Assembly (NCBI RefSeq): GCF_002252665.1
Contig: NZ_NQKZ01000001.1
Span: 310,001-374,000 of the forward strand
Direction: 5' to 3'
Length of the DNA stretch: 64,000 nt
Source of the DNA: Synechococcus sp. 8F6
Lineage (GTDB): Bacteria; Cyanobacteriota; Cyanobacteriia; PCC-6307; Cyanobiaceae
Shown piece by piece: positions 57,524 to 63,325 of the stretch. The stretch's first letter is position 1, and every line of letters starts with the position of its first letter. The translations under genes and the position numbers were made by a program. Under the pieces are notes generated by a model. It searched no databases. It had not been told where the DNA came from and saw nothing but the letters and a program-made list of their open reading frames with translations.

Positions 57524-57866
57524 GGCAGCCCGCAGGCCTGATGCATCAAGGCCCAGTCTGCTGGCTGCCGCGGCTGCTGGCGAGCAGCGCCCCGATCTTG
57601 TGGGGAATCCGTTGCCGAAGGCGTTCTTCGCCCGCCCCGCTGAGGTGGTTGCCCCCGAGCTGATCGGCTGCCTGCTGGTGAAACGCCAACCCACTGGGGA
57701 GCTGCTCTGGGGCGTGATTGTGGAAACGGAGGCGTATTGCCAATCCGAGCCCGCCTGTCACGGGCACCGCCGCCGCACCCCCAGCAACGAAACCCTGTTT
57801 GGGGAGCCAGGGCGGTTTTATGTCTATGTGAGTTATGGCATTCACCACTGCGTGAAGGCGGCCTGA
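57522..57866 (+). pseudogene. 3-methyladenine DNA glycosylase, truncated 5' remnant
   Basis: The frame encodes the first half of an AAG/MPG-type alkylpurine DNA glycosylase: [21 protein letters not shown], the catalytic [30 protein letters not shown]. In intact homologues the sequence continues as a valine/asparagine-rich core for another ~90 residues; here it ends two codons later at a stop (57864-57866). The break is at about 57855, where the mobile island begins. Start codon uncertain: ATG 57522 or GTG 57600. Function presumably lost unless the island excises. Confidence 0.82.
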
Positions 57867-57978
57867 GTATTTCTGCCCACTGTCTTGGCCTGGATTTTCA
57901 TGGTCTCGGCAGGGTCAAAAGCCAATGCCCAAGCCGCTTCCCAAGGATTTCCCAGATTTTCCCTCCCAGGTGATGCCC

Positions 57979-57996
57979 AGGGCTACATAGGGCTAC
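57979..57996. repeat. Two 8-bp direct repeats, possible recombinase site
   Basis: AGGGCTAC occurs at 57979-57986 and again at 57989-57996, a 10-base period equal to one helical turn. It lies between the truncated glycosylase gene and the recombinase gene, where arm or core att sites are often found. No other evidence supports binding. Confidence 0.3.
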
Positions 57997-58091
57997 GAAA
58001 CGGGTTGAGGGGCTTGGCCGCGGCGATGGGTCGGCCATAAGCCAGAGGTCAGAAGAGGCGTTGAGCGCCCAACGACCTGAGGCAACTACCC

Positions 58092-59168
58092 ATGAGGAAA
58101 GCACCATCGCTGAGAAGCAACAACGGGGCACTGCAGGTCCGTGTGCGCCTTGATGGGCGGGATGTCTTCATCAACCGTCTGGGTCGCTGGGAAGACCCTG
58201 TGGCAGTGGCGAGGGCACAGGCCATCAGTGCCCAGATATGGAGCGACTACCAAGAGGGGACGTTTGACCGCTCCCTGCTGCGCTACACGCCACTGGTGAA
58301 GGGTCAGCAGGTAGGACTGCTGGATGCGATGCAGGCACTGGCAGACAGCACCCATAACGCCCGCTGCATCCATGCCCTGAGGGTCGTGCAGGGTTACGGG
58401 AAACCGCTGAGAAACCGCAGTGACGTTGAGGACTTTGTGCGGTGGATGCAGGCCAAGCCTCTTGCCAACCGCACCATCGCTGGGATTTTGCAGGTGTGCC
58501 GCAATGCCAACCCCAGCAACCGCCAACTCTTTACCTACCGCCTGACCCTCAAGCAGCGGTCTGTGCAGAGCGATGTGCTGAGCATTGAGGAAATCGGCAT
58601 GGTGCTCAGGGACATGAAGGAGCAGGAGAGCTGGTTTTACCCGCTGTTTCTGCTCTGGTTGAGCACGGGACTACGGAATGCCGAGATTCGGGGACTGACC
58701 TGGGACTGCATCCGCTGGACCGACAAGGAGCTGCTGGTCTGTAAGTCGCTGAGAAGGGATGGTTATTCCAGCGGGAAGGTGGTCTGGGCGACGACCAAGA
58801 CAGGCAAGGAGCGTGTCGTGCCCCTGAGCGATGCGGTGATGGAGACCCTGCTGGAGCACCAGTGCCAGATGCAGGAGCAGGGCCTGTATCAGCGAGAGGG
58901 GCTGGTTTTCCTATCGCCTGACACCTACACCAATGTGTATGACCATCTGTTGGGTCGGGTGTGGCATCGGTCCTTGAAGCGGTGCGACCTGAAACCACGA
59001 CGCCTCTATGCCCAGCGCCACAGTTTTCTGTCCCATGCGCTGGCGATGGGTAACTCACCAGCAGACCTGGCACAGATTGCTGGCCATTCCACCGAGATGC
59101 TGCTGAAGACCTATGCCAAGCCAACAGGCCGCATTAAGTTGCCGTCATGGCCTGAAATTGCAAATTGA
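58092..59168 (+). CDS. Tyrosine recombinase / phage-type integrase
   Basis: A 358-residue site-specific recombinase likely driving integration and excision of the island. N-terminal arm-binding part (LQVRVRLDGRDVFINRLGRW, ~residues 14-33, similar to DUF3596-type Arm domains), core-binding region, and a catalytic domain with all key residues: Arg in STGLRNAEIRGL, Lys in TKTGKERVVPL, RHSF with the second Arg (Tyr at the usual His position of HxxR), His in GHSTEM and the nucleophile Tyr in LKTYAKP. ATG 58092. Intermediate base composition between core and AT-rich island. Closest known group: integrases of cyanobacterial islands and phages. Confidence 0.9.
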   Translation: MRKAPSLRSNNGALQVRVRLDGRDVFINRLGRWEDPVAVARAQAISAQIWSDYQEGTFDRSLLRYTPLVKGQQVGLLDAMQALADSTHNARCIHALRVVQGYGKPLRNRSDVEDFVRWMQAKPLANRTIAGILQVCRNANPSNRQLFTYRLTLKQRSVQSDVLSIEEIGMVLRDMKEQESWFYPLFLLWLSTGLRNAEIRGLTWDCIRWTDKELLVCKSLRRDGYSSGKVVWATTKTGKERVVPLSDAVMETLLEHQCQMQEQGLYQREGLVFLSPDTYTNVYDHLLGRVWHRSLKRCDLKPRRLYAQRHSFLSHALAMGNSPADLAQIAGHSTEMLLKTYAKPTGRIKLPSWPEIAN

Positions 59169-59563
59169 AAAAGGATGCTTATTCCTAATCTATAAAAGTG
59201 GGTGCATCCTATCTCAATGCCTCATCATCAAATCACTGGCCAGGGTCTCAGTCCTGTAGGTAGGGAGCAGCAGGGTCCCTCTGTCTGCGTTGCTGATGCT
59301 GCTTGACCTTGTGTGCCAGTCGTGCAGAGCACCCTGCCTGCTGCTGAGGGGTCAGGCGAGGCAGTTTGGTGATGGCTGGTTTCGGTGGTCCTGAAATCAT
59401 TTGATTCTGTTTGCTTTCAGCACCATCTCCAGCACTGCTGCAACCAGTTTTCTCGATTCCACTACCTGATTCCACCACCTCTTCACCAGACACCCCTGTG
59501 ACCTTCCCAGAGACCCTCTGAGCAGCATTGGAGAGTGTGGGTGCATTGGTGCCCTTCCCCGTC

Positions 59564-59573
59564 AGACCCAACC
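59564..59573. repeat. Target-site duplication, left copy
   Basis: AGACCCAACC directly before the left inverted repeat; identical to 60816-60825 after the right one. In the interrupted gene it codes (on the minus strand) for the LGL part of a glycine/leucine segment. Confidence 0.9.
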
Positions 59574-60815
59574 CAGGGCTGATTCAAAGTTTCAGCAGGG
59601 TTTCGCTTCCGGCCGGCGCATCGCCATCGCCAGCAGTGCCGTGATGTCGTGCATCACCGCCTGCAAGCCAGCCCGGATTGACCGGAACCCAGCCAGGCGC
59701 AACAGGTTCAAGGCGGCGGTGCGCAACGTGGCCATGACGCCGGCGCCATTCCCCCGGTAGCGGTGGGCGTCCTCGTGGAGCTGGGTGTCGCGAATCCAGT
59801 GCCAGCCCTCAATGCTCCAGCGGTCGCGCACCAGTTGCAGCAGTGTTTCTGGGGTGGTGCGCAGGCTGGTGATAAATAGGTGGGTGGCTTGAAACGGCTT
59901 GCCGTCGCGGGTGCCGACCGCAAACACCTCCACGATCCAGCTGGTGCCGATCCATGCCTCGCGGATGTGTTCCGGTGCCTGCTTGGCGCGCAGCGTCCAG
60001 GTGATGTCGCGGCCGTGGCCAGCCTCATGAGCCCCTGCTACAAAAGGGATCTTGCGCTTGCCCTGGAACTGGCTGTGGATCTGACGGTGGAGGTTTTTCT
60101 GGTTCGCCTTGACCGTCAGGAGGAAGTCGGCCCCCTGCTCCTGGAGCTGCCGAAAAACGGGCGCTGGGTATGGAGCGCGTCCGCCTGGATCAGCACGCCC
60201 TCGAGATCCAGCTCGCCGAGCAGTTGGCGCAGCACCGCCCGCTCGTGGTTTTCGCCGGTGGCGTAGCAGGCCTGGCTGATCGCCACACCCAAGGTGGCCG
60301 AATACAGCGTGACCTGGGCAATGAACGCCGAGCCGCCACCGGCGGTGGGCTTTATGGAGCCTCGGAGCGTCTTGCCGTCACACACCAGCTGATCGAGATC
60401 GCCTGCCCCGCCTGGGATCTGGGCGATTGTCCAGTCACGGATCGCAGCGCACAGCGCCGTCACGTCCACCTGGTGAAAGAAGTAGCGGAACGAGGAATCT
60501 GATGGCGGACGCCTGAGCTCAATCCCCAGCGCCTTGGTAAGAACGGTGTGGTGGCGTATGGCGAATCGCTCCAGATCCCGCAGGCTCTGGCAGCCGCTCA
60601 GGATTCCGAGCACGGCCACCAGCAGCAGATACCAAGACGGGAAACGCACCCCACGTCGCATCCGGGCATCTGGAATCGACCTCAGGTAGCTGATCAGGTC
60701 GAGATCGGTTGCGGCAGAGGCGCTGTCGGGCACAAGGAGGAGGCGTTTCCACCGACCTCAACCCATGCTGACAGAAGCGCCAAGGGCGGCTGTGACACAC
60801 TTTGAATCAGCCCTG
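59574..60815. mobile_element. ISAs1-family insertion sequence (1242 bp)
   Basis: Outer ends are perfect 17-bp terminal inverted repeats (CAGGGCTGATTCAAAGT at 59574-59590 and its complement at 60799-60815). They are flanked by a perfect 10-bp direct repeat AGACCCAACC (59564-59573 and 60816-60825), the target duplication. The single gene between them is an ISAs1-type DDE transposase, minus strand, broken by a frameshift. Size and ~10-bp duplication fit ISAs1. Insertion interrupts a zinc-ribbon gene. Confidence 0.93.
59592..60733 (-). pseudogene. ISAs1-type transposase, frameshifted
   Basis: The N-terminal half (from 60733) holds the H-repeat-associated domain and ISAs1 hallmarks: PDARMRRGVRFPSW, VCDGKTLRGS with the first catalytic Asp, and QADALHTQRPFF with the second. 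A run of five T on the coding strand (60153-60157 as A on the plus strand) then shifts the frame and the first ORF soon stops at 60116. In the -1 frame the rest of the protein continues: RQLQEQGADFLLTVKANQ, the WSIEGWHWIRDTQLHEDAHR region and a final EAKPC stop at 59592. One missing base in the T run explains it, so this copy is probably inactive unless slippage occurs. Confidence 0.88.
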
Positions 60816-60825
60816 AGACCCAACC
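60816..60825. repeat. Target-site duplication, right copy
   Basis: AGACCCAACC directly after the right inverted repeat, the second copy of the 10-bp duplication made when the IS inserted. Confidence 0.9.
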
Positions 60826-61153
60826 CATCACGCTCTGCCACATACTCCAAGAAGAGCGATGGAAAGTGGTCTTCTAAGAAGGTGTGAAACTGCTTGCCAG
60901 TCCCACAGCGATGACACTTGAAGTTGAGTGCATTGCCATTGCTGTAGAAGTATCCTTTGCAACGACCTGAAGTCATTGCTCGACCTTTGTGGTCTTTGCT
61001 TCCCAGTTGGCAATAAGGGCACTGGAAACGGTAGGCATTGAGTTGCCTGCTGAAGTGCGGTAGCAAGCCGCTAATTTGATTCAAATACTTGTCTTCTATG
61101 CTTGAAATACTGAGATTTAATGTCATGGCGATATCGGCTTTCTTTCTTTGGTG

Positions 61154-61182
61154 ATTATAGCATAGAATTTCTGATGTGTAAA
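61154..61182 (-). promoter_or_regulatory. Near-consensus sigma-70 promoter for the zinc-ribbon gene
   Basis: On the minus strand: TTTACA (61182-61177), 17 bases, then TATAAT (61159-61154). Five of six and six of six matches at ideal spacing. Predicted start of transcription is about 61147, leaving a ~20-base leader before ATG 61126. Confidence 0.75.
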
Positions 61183-61199
61183 TCCTCAAATGCATAAAT

Positions 61200-61215
61200 A
61201 ACCTTGTATAAGGTT
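61200..61215. promoter_or_regulatory. 16-bp palindrome between divergent promoters (candidate operator)
   Basis: AACCTT-GTAT-AAGGTT, perfect 6-bp arms. It lies between the minus-strand promoter (61154-61182) and the plus-strand promoter (61251-61279). The left half-site with its flank (AACCTTGTA) recurs at 61281-61289, directly after the plus-strand -10 box. A dimeric repressor could control both promoters. No regulator has been shown. Confidence 0.55.
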
Positions 61216-61250
61216 GAAGAAGATATTGGCTATTGATTCCCAAGGGGGTC

Positions 61251-61279
61251 TTGACATAAACGCTAAAAAGCATTATAAT
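61251..61279 (+). promoter_or_regulatory. Perfect-consensus sigma-70 promoter
   Basis: TTGACA (61251-61256), exactly 17 bases, TATAAT (61274-61279): every base matches the consensus. Predicted transcription start near 61286, 276 bases before the first plausible start codon (61562). Drives either a long-leader mRNA for the small genes or a separate small RNA. Confidence 0.8.
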
Positions 61280-61285
61280 AAACCT

Positions 61286-61560
61286 TGTAGTTGCTTCAAT
61301 CAAGTATCTATTGATTCTTCTGGTTGATTCCATTAAGATGCTCCATGAGGGAATCATTAAAGTCCCCTAAAGAAGCATCATCTAACTCCTCAAGTATTTA
61401 TCTTGAGTCAATATGGTGTTTATCCATTAAAACTCAAAAGAAGACCCAAATAAATATCAATCCGCTATTCATCTAAGACCGTATTGACTCAGGGGCCAGA
61501 TTCCTCCTGAATCAATTCATGATAAATAGTTAAAAATTAAATCAAGAAATCACCAGAAAA
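61286..61560 (+). ncRNA. Candidate structured leader or small RNA
   Basis: About 275 AT-rich bases after a perfect promoter with no convincing ORF but several self-complementary parts: TGATTCC/GGAATCA (about 61322-61355), CTCAAG/CTTGAG with a 7-base loop (about 61387-61406), and a long-range 15-base pair CTTGAGTCAATATGG (61402-61416) with CCGTATTGACTCAGG (61479-61493), two mismatches; the second and third compete for the same bases, as in a switch. No known RNA family recognised. Confidence 0.4.
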
Positions 61561-61561
61561 T

Positions 61562-61735
61562 ATGTATTGCAGAAGCAAGGTCCAGCAAATCAGTTTTAAG
61601 TGTAGAGAATATCCACTATTGATGTCACAGCAGAAAAAGTTGATGGAATTCTACGGAATGGACATGAGTGGTCTCTACAAGCACCTTCTTAGAGAAAAGC
61701 ACTCTCAACTGTTTTCTGCTTCAGTCGCTCCATGA
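61562..61735 (+). CDS. Small ribbon-helix-helix-like protein, 57 aa
   Basis: ATG 61562 to TGA 61735 encodes MYCRSKVQQISFKCREYPLL... with a short beta-strand-like segment (QQISFKC), a helix (LLMSQQKKLMEFYGM) and a second helix (MSGLYKHLLREK), the order seen in Arc/CopG-type DNA-binding proteins. Not recognised as a known family. The stop overlaps the next ATG (ATGA), showing coupled translation, which supports both genes. The ribosome-binding site is weak. Base composition is that of the AT-rich island. Confidence 0.55.
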   Translation: MYCRSKVQQISFKCREYPLLMSQQKKLMEFYGMDMSGLYKHLLREKHSQLFSASVAP

Positions 61736-61893
61736 AAACCTACCGCATTCAGTTAGACCCAGTGGAGGTTGCGATGCTCCAGGAGGTGCAGAAGGTTAAT
61801 CGTGACTATAGGGACTTGCAAGTATTGGTCTCAAGTCAAATTCGTCTGGAATATGCAAAGATGCCTAAGAGTAGGCAGCAAGTAGCGCATTGA
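61732..61893 (+). CDS. Small ribbon-helix-helix-like protein, 53 aa
   Basis: ATG 61732 to TGA 61893: MKTYRIQLDPVEVAMLQEVQ and on, with a strand (TYRIQL), helix (PVEVAMLQEVQKV) and second helix (LQVLVSSQIRLEYAK). It is related to the 60-aa protein at 62689: both begin MKT-aromatic/His-RIQL and share the spacing of acidic and Leu residues. It overlaps the preceding gene by 4 bases. Likely DNA-binding dimer, by pattern only. Confidence 0.6.
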   Translation: MKTYRIQLDPVEVAMLQEVQKVNRDYRDLQVLVSSQIRLEYAKMPKSRQQVAH

Positions 61894-61953
61894 ATCGACA
61901 CAACACACCATCCCCTGGCATCAGATTCTCGTCATGTCTAGAGCGATTGCCTG

Positions 61954-61982
61954 TTGACAATGTGGGAAGCGGGTGCTAAAAT
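61954..61982 (+). promoter_or_regulatory. Near-consensus sigma-70 promoter
   Basis: TTGACA (61954-61959), 17 bases, TAAAAT (61977-61982). The predicted start of transcription falls on or next to ATG 61989, so the mRNA may be leaderless; it drives the genes at 61989, 62110 and 62324 up to the terminator at 62592. Confidence 0.75.
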
Positions 61983-61988
61983 AAACAC

Positions 61989-62126
61989 ATGAAAGACAGG
62001 CCTAATATTTCACTTGAAATTCCAGAATGTCCTTCATTAGCATCTAATGCTACGGCGCAAGCCAATACATCTTTGCCTCAAGGGGCGTATTTATTATTTG
62101 GAGAATACTATGACAAACGCTATTAA
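61989..62126 (+). CDS. Possible leaderless small ORF, 45 aa
   Basis: Starts ATG 61989, six bases past a -10 box, so no leader would remain. Protein MKDRPNISLEIPECPSLASN... ends YLLFGEYYDKRY. No family seen. Its stop overlaps the 76-aa gene's start region by 17 bases, as coupled small genes do. It could be chance; support is positional. Confidence 0.35.
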   Translation: MKDRPNISLEIPECPSLASNATAQANTSLPQGAYLLFGEYYDKRY

Positions 62127-62340
62127 TAACAATCTCTGGGAGGTTGAGGTCTTTTATGTCCTTCCTGCCGAAGACGAGGAGTTTGGGATTGCTTGGGAGG
62201 AGCATGTAGAAAAATGCTCGGTTTTGCTTCCTGCCCATATCGTAGATAATGACGAGGCACTCAAATACATCCAGAAATCGTCGGATTGGGTGGTCAATCT
62301 TGTGTCCGCAACTCCCGTCGCAGTTGAGTCAAATCAATAA
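62110..62340 (+). CDS. Unknown acidic protein, 76 aa
   Basis: ATG 62110 is preceded by GGAG (62100-62103) at ideal spacing. The protein (MTNAINNNLWEVEVFYVLPA...) is acidic in the middle (EDEEFGIAWEEHVEKC) and has a beta-alpha-beta look (WEVEVFYVL, HIVDNDEALKYIQ, WVVNLVSATPVAV), similar in layout to small phage proteins. No family assigned. It overlaps the next frame and shares one transcript with it. Confidence 0.6.
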   Translation: MTNAINNNLWEVEVFYVLPAEDEEFGIAWEEHVEKCSVLLPAHIVDNDEALKYIQKSSDWVVNLVSATPVAVESNQ

Positions 62341-62566
62341 GGAGGTAAAAGGATTCCTCGCGGAAGCAGTAAGCACACTTCGTCCACATACCATCAATGG
62401 TCGGGTGACTACGATTAATAACCGTGGTCACCTTAAAATCAAGTGTGAATTCCCATCAGGCACTCGCGCATTCGTAATGGGCACAACCCCAAGTGACTAT
62501 CGATGGAAGCATCAAGCCCTTTCGGCGTTGAAGCGTTTTATCTGCACAGCAATCCTTGAAAACTAA
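62324..62566 (+). CDS. Small basic protein, HicA-like C-terminal pattern (start uncertain)
   Basis: The frame from TTG 62324 encodes ~80 residues ending in GRVTTINNRGHLKIKCEFPSG and FVMGTTPSDYRWKHQALSALKRF. The order strand-Gly-His-strand-Pro followed by TPSD-R and a helix is the pattern of HicA-like, double-stranded-RNA-binding-fold phage proteins. A strong Shine-Dalgarno (AAGGAGGT, 62339-62346) lies inside the frame just after the upstream stop, with no usual start codon at correct distance; GTG 62405 is another candidate. Toxin activity is not claimed. Confidence 0.5.
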   Translation: MSQINKEVKGFLAEAVSTLRPHTINGRVTTINNRGHLKIKCEFPSGTRAFVMGTTPSDYRWKHQALSALKRFICTAILEN

Positions 62567-62591
62567 TCCTTGCAGTCACCTCTATGGTCTT

Positions 62592-62627
62592 GCGCCTATC
62601 TCCTTAGTTGGGGATGGGCGCTTTTTT
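62592..62627 (+). terminator. Strong Rho-independent terminator
   Basis: A 12-bp stem (62592-62603 with 62610-62621, two G-U pairs) around TTAGTT, then six T (62622-62627). It closes the 61989-62566 transcription unit. Confidence 0.9.
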
Positions 62628-62688
62628 AATGGAGTTGCTTGCATGATGCTTGGTTGCTCCACCCTTGCAGAGACCTCCAGGAGTCCCG

Positions 62689-62871
62689 ATGAAGACCCAC
62701 CGAATCCAACTGACAGCCGAAGAGCAGAAGAAACTGGAGCAGGTCCTCAGGCGCCTCAGGCAGCATGATGTGCAGTGGTATTTTTTGGCGCTCCTGCAGA
62801 AGCAGTGGCTGAAGTCGTGCCAGGTAAACTCTAATTTTGACATCTATCGCCATTTAAAACTTGCTTCTTAA
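62689..62871 (+). CDS. Small ribbon-helix-helix-like protein, 60 aa
   Basis: ATG 62689 with AGGAG (62679-62683) five bases upstream, stop 62871. MKTHRIQLTAEEQKKLEQVL... shares its first eight positions, apart from one, with the protein at 61732, and has the strand-helix-helix arrangement (HRIQL, AEEQKKLEQVLRRL, WYFLALLQKQWL). Basic overall. Its tail overlaps the convergent J-domain gene by 18 bases. Probably a DNA-binding paralogue. Confidence 0.65.
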   Translation: MKTHRIQLTAEEQKKLEQVLRRLRQHDVQWYFLALLQKQWLKSCQVNSNFDIYRHLKLAS

Positions 62872-63288
62872 TGTGTGGTATGCGGCATTGATTATTTTGG
62901 CCCTTCTAGTGGCCTCATCTTGGATTTCCTTGCTGCACTTTGCAAACAAGTCAGGATGATAAATGCCGATTAACTGCCTGTAAGCTGTCTTGACATTTGA
63001 AAGGGATAAATCAGATGATTTATTCTTAATTCCAAGCACTTTATAGGGGTCCCTTGTAGTAAATCTGCTTGGTGGGTGAGGAAAGCGTATTTCTTCTTTT
63101 CCTTTCTCTCCTTGCTGCTGACGAGGTGCTCCCAGCAGCAGGCTGGCTTGATATTTGGAAGCTTTTGGCTTTAATGCTAAATCCCAATCTCCACGCAGTA
63201 TGCTATACAGGTCAACAGTTTTAGAGATTATCTCTAGCAAAAGAATGCCAGCAAAGCCGCCTGCCATTAACGCAAAAACTATTAACAT
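62854..63288 (-). CDS. Membrane-anchored J-domain protein
   Basis: A 144-residue protein: N-terminal membrane helix (MLIVFALMAGGFAGILLLEI), a ~50-residue linker, and a C-terminal J domain (from about residue 80, DPYKVLGIKNKS) with the HPD motif in GIYHPDLFAKCS and an end helix AKIINAAYHTLRSKF. J domains recruit and stimulate DnaK; with no other chaperone domain and a membrane anchor, it likely brings DnaK to a membrane partner, perhaps the next protein. It lies 37 bases downstream of that gene. Confidence 0.8.
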   Translation of the reverse strand: MLIVFALMAGGFAGILLLEIISKTVDLYSILRGDWDLALKPKASKYQASLLLGAPRQQQGEKGKEEIRFPHPPSRFTTRDPYKVLGIKNKSSDLSLSNVKTAYRQLIGIYHPDLFAKCSKEIQDEATRRAKIINAAYHTLRSKF

Positions 63289-63325
63289 TGGCTTGCCAAG
63301 CCTCTATATGTATCCAGGATAAATC

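Larger units (their letters stand above)
59248..61126 (-). pseudogene. Phage-like zinc-ribbon protein gene interrupted by the IS
   Basis: Reading from ATG 61126 the protein starts MTLNLSISSIEDKYLNQ, carries a four-Cys ribbon (FQCPYCQLGSKDHKGRAM ... KGYFYSNGNALNFKCHRCG), then FHTFLEDHFPSLFLEYVAERDGLGL, where the IS begins. Deleting the IS plus one target duplication joins GLGL in frame to TGKGTNAPTLSNAAQ and a basic, Gln/Arg-rich end, stop at 59248. The restored gene has 208 codons. The ribbon resembles phage-borne zinc-binding proteins, including those of T4-type cyanophages. A near-consensus promoter sits 28 bases upstream of the ATG. Confidence 0.82.

Noticed and set aside
59592-59933. Separate 113-aa gene with its own start
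   Set aside because: It is the second half of the frameshifted ISAs1 transposase.
60147-60163. Programmed -1 ribosomal frameshift in the transposase
   Set aside because: The heptamer does not fit X XXY YYZ and ISAs1 members are usually single-ORF; a deletion is simpler.
61126-61357. Longer start (61357) for the zinc-ribbon protein
   Set aside because: The extra 77 residues would read through the promoter and palindrome; a -10 box 28 bases before ATG 61126 supports the shorter form.
62110-62566. A confirmed HicBA toxin-antitoxin pair
   Set aside because: The second protein has only a HicA-like pattern and the first does not resemble HicB; kept as an open question.
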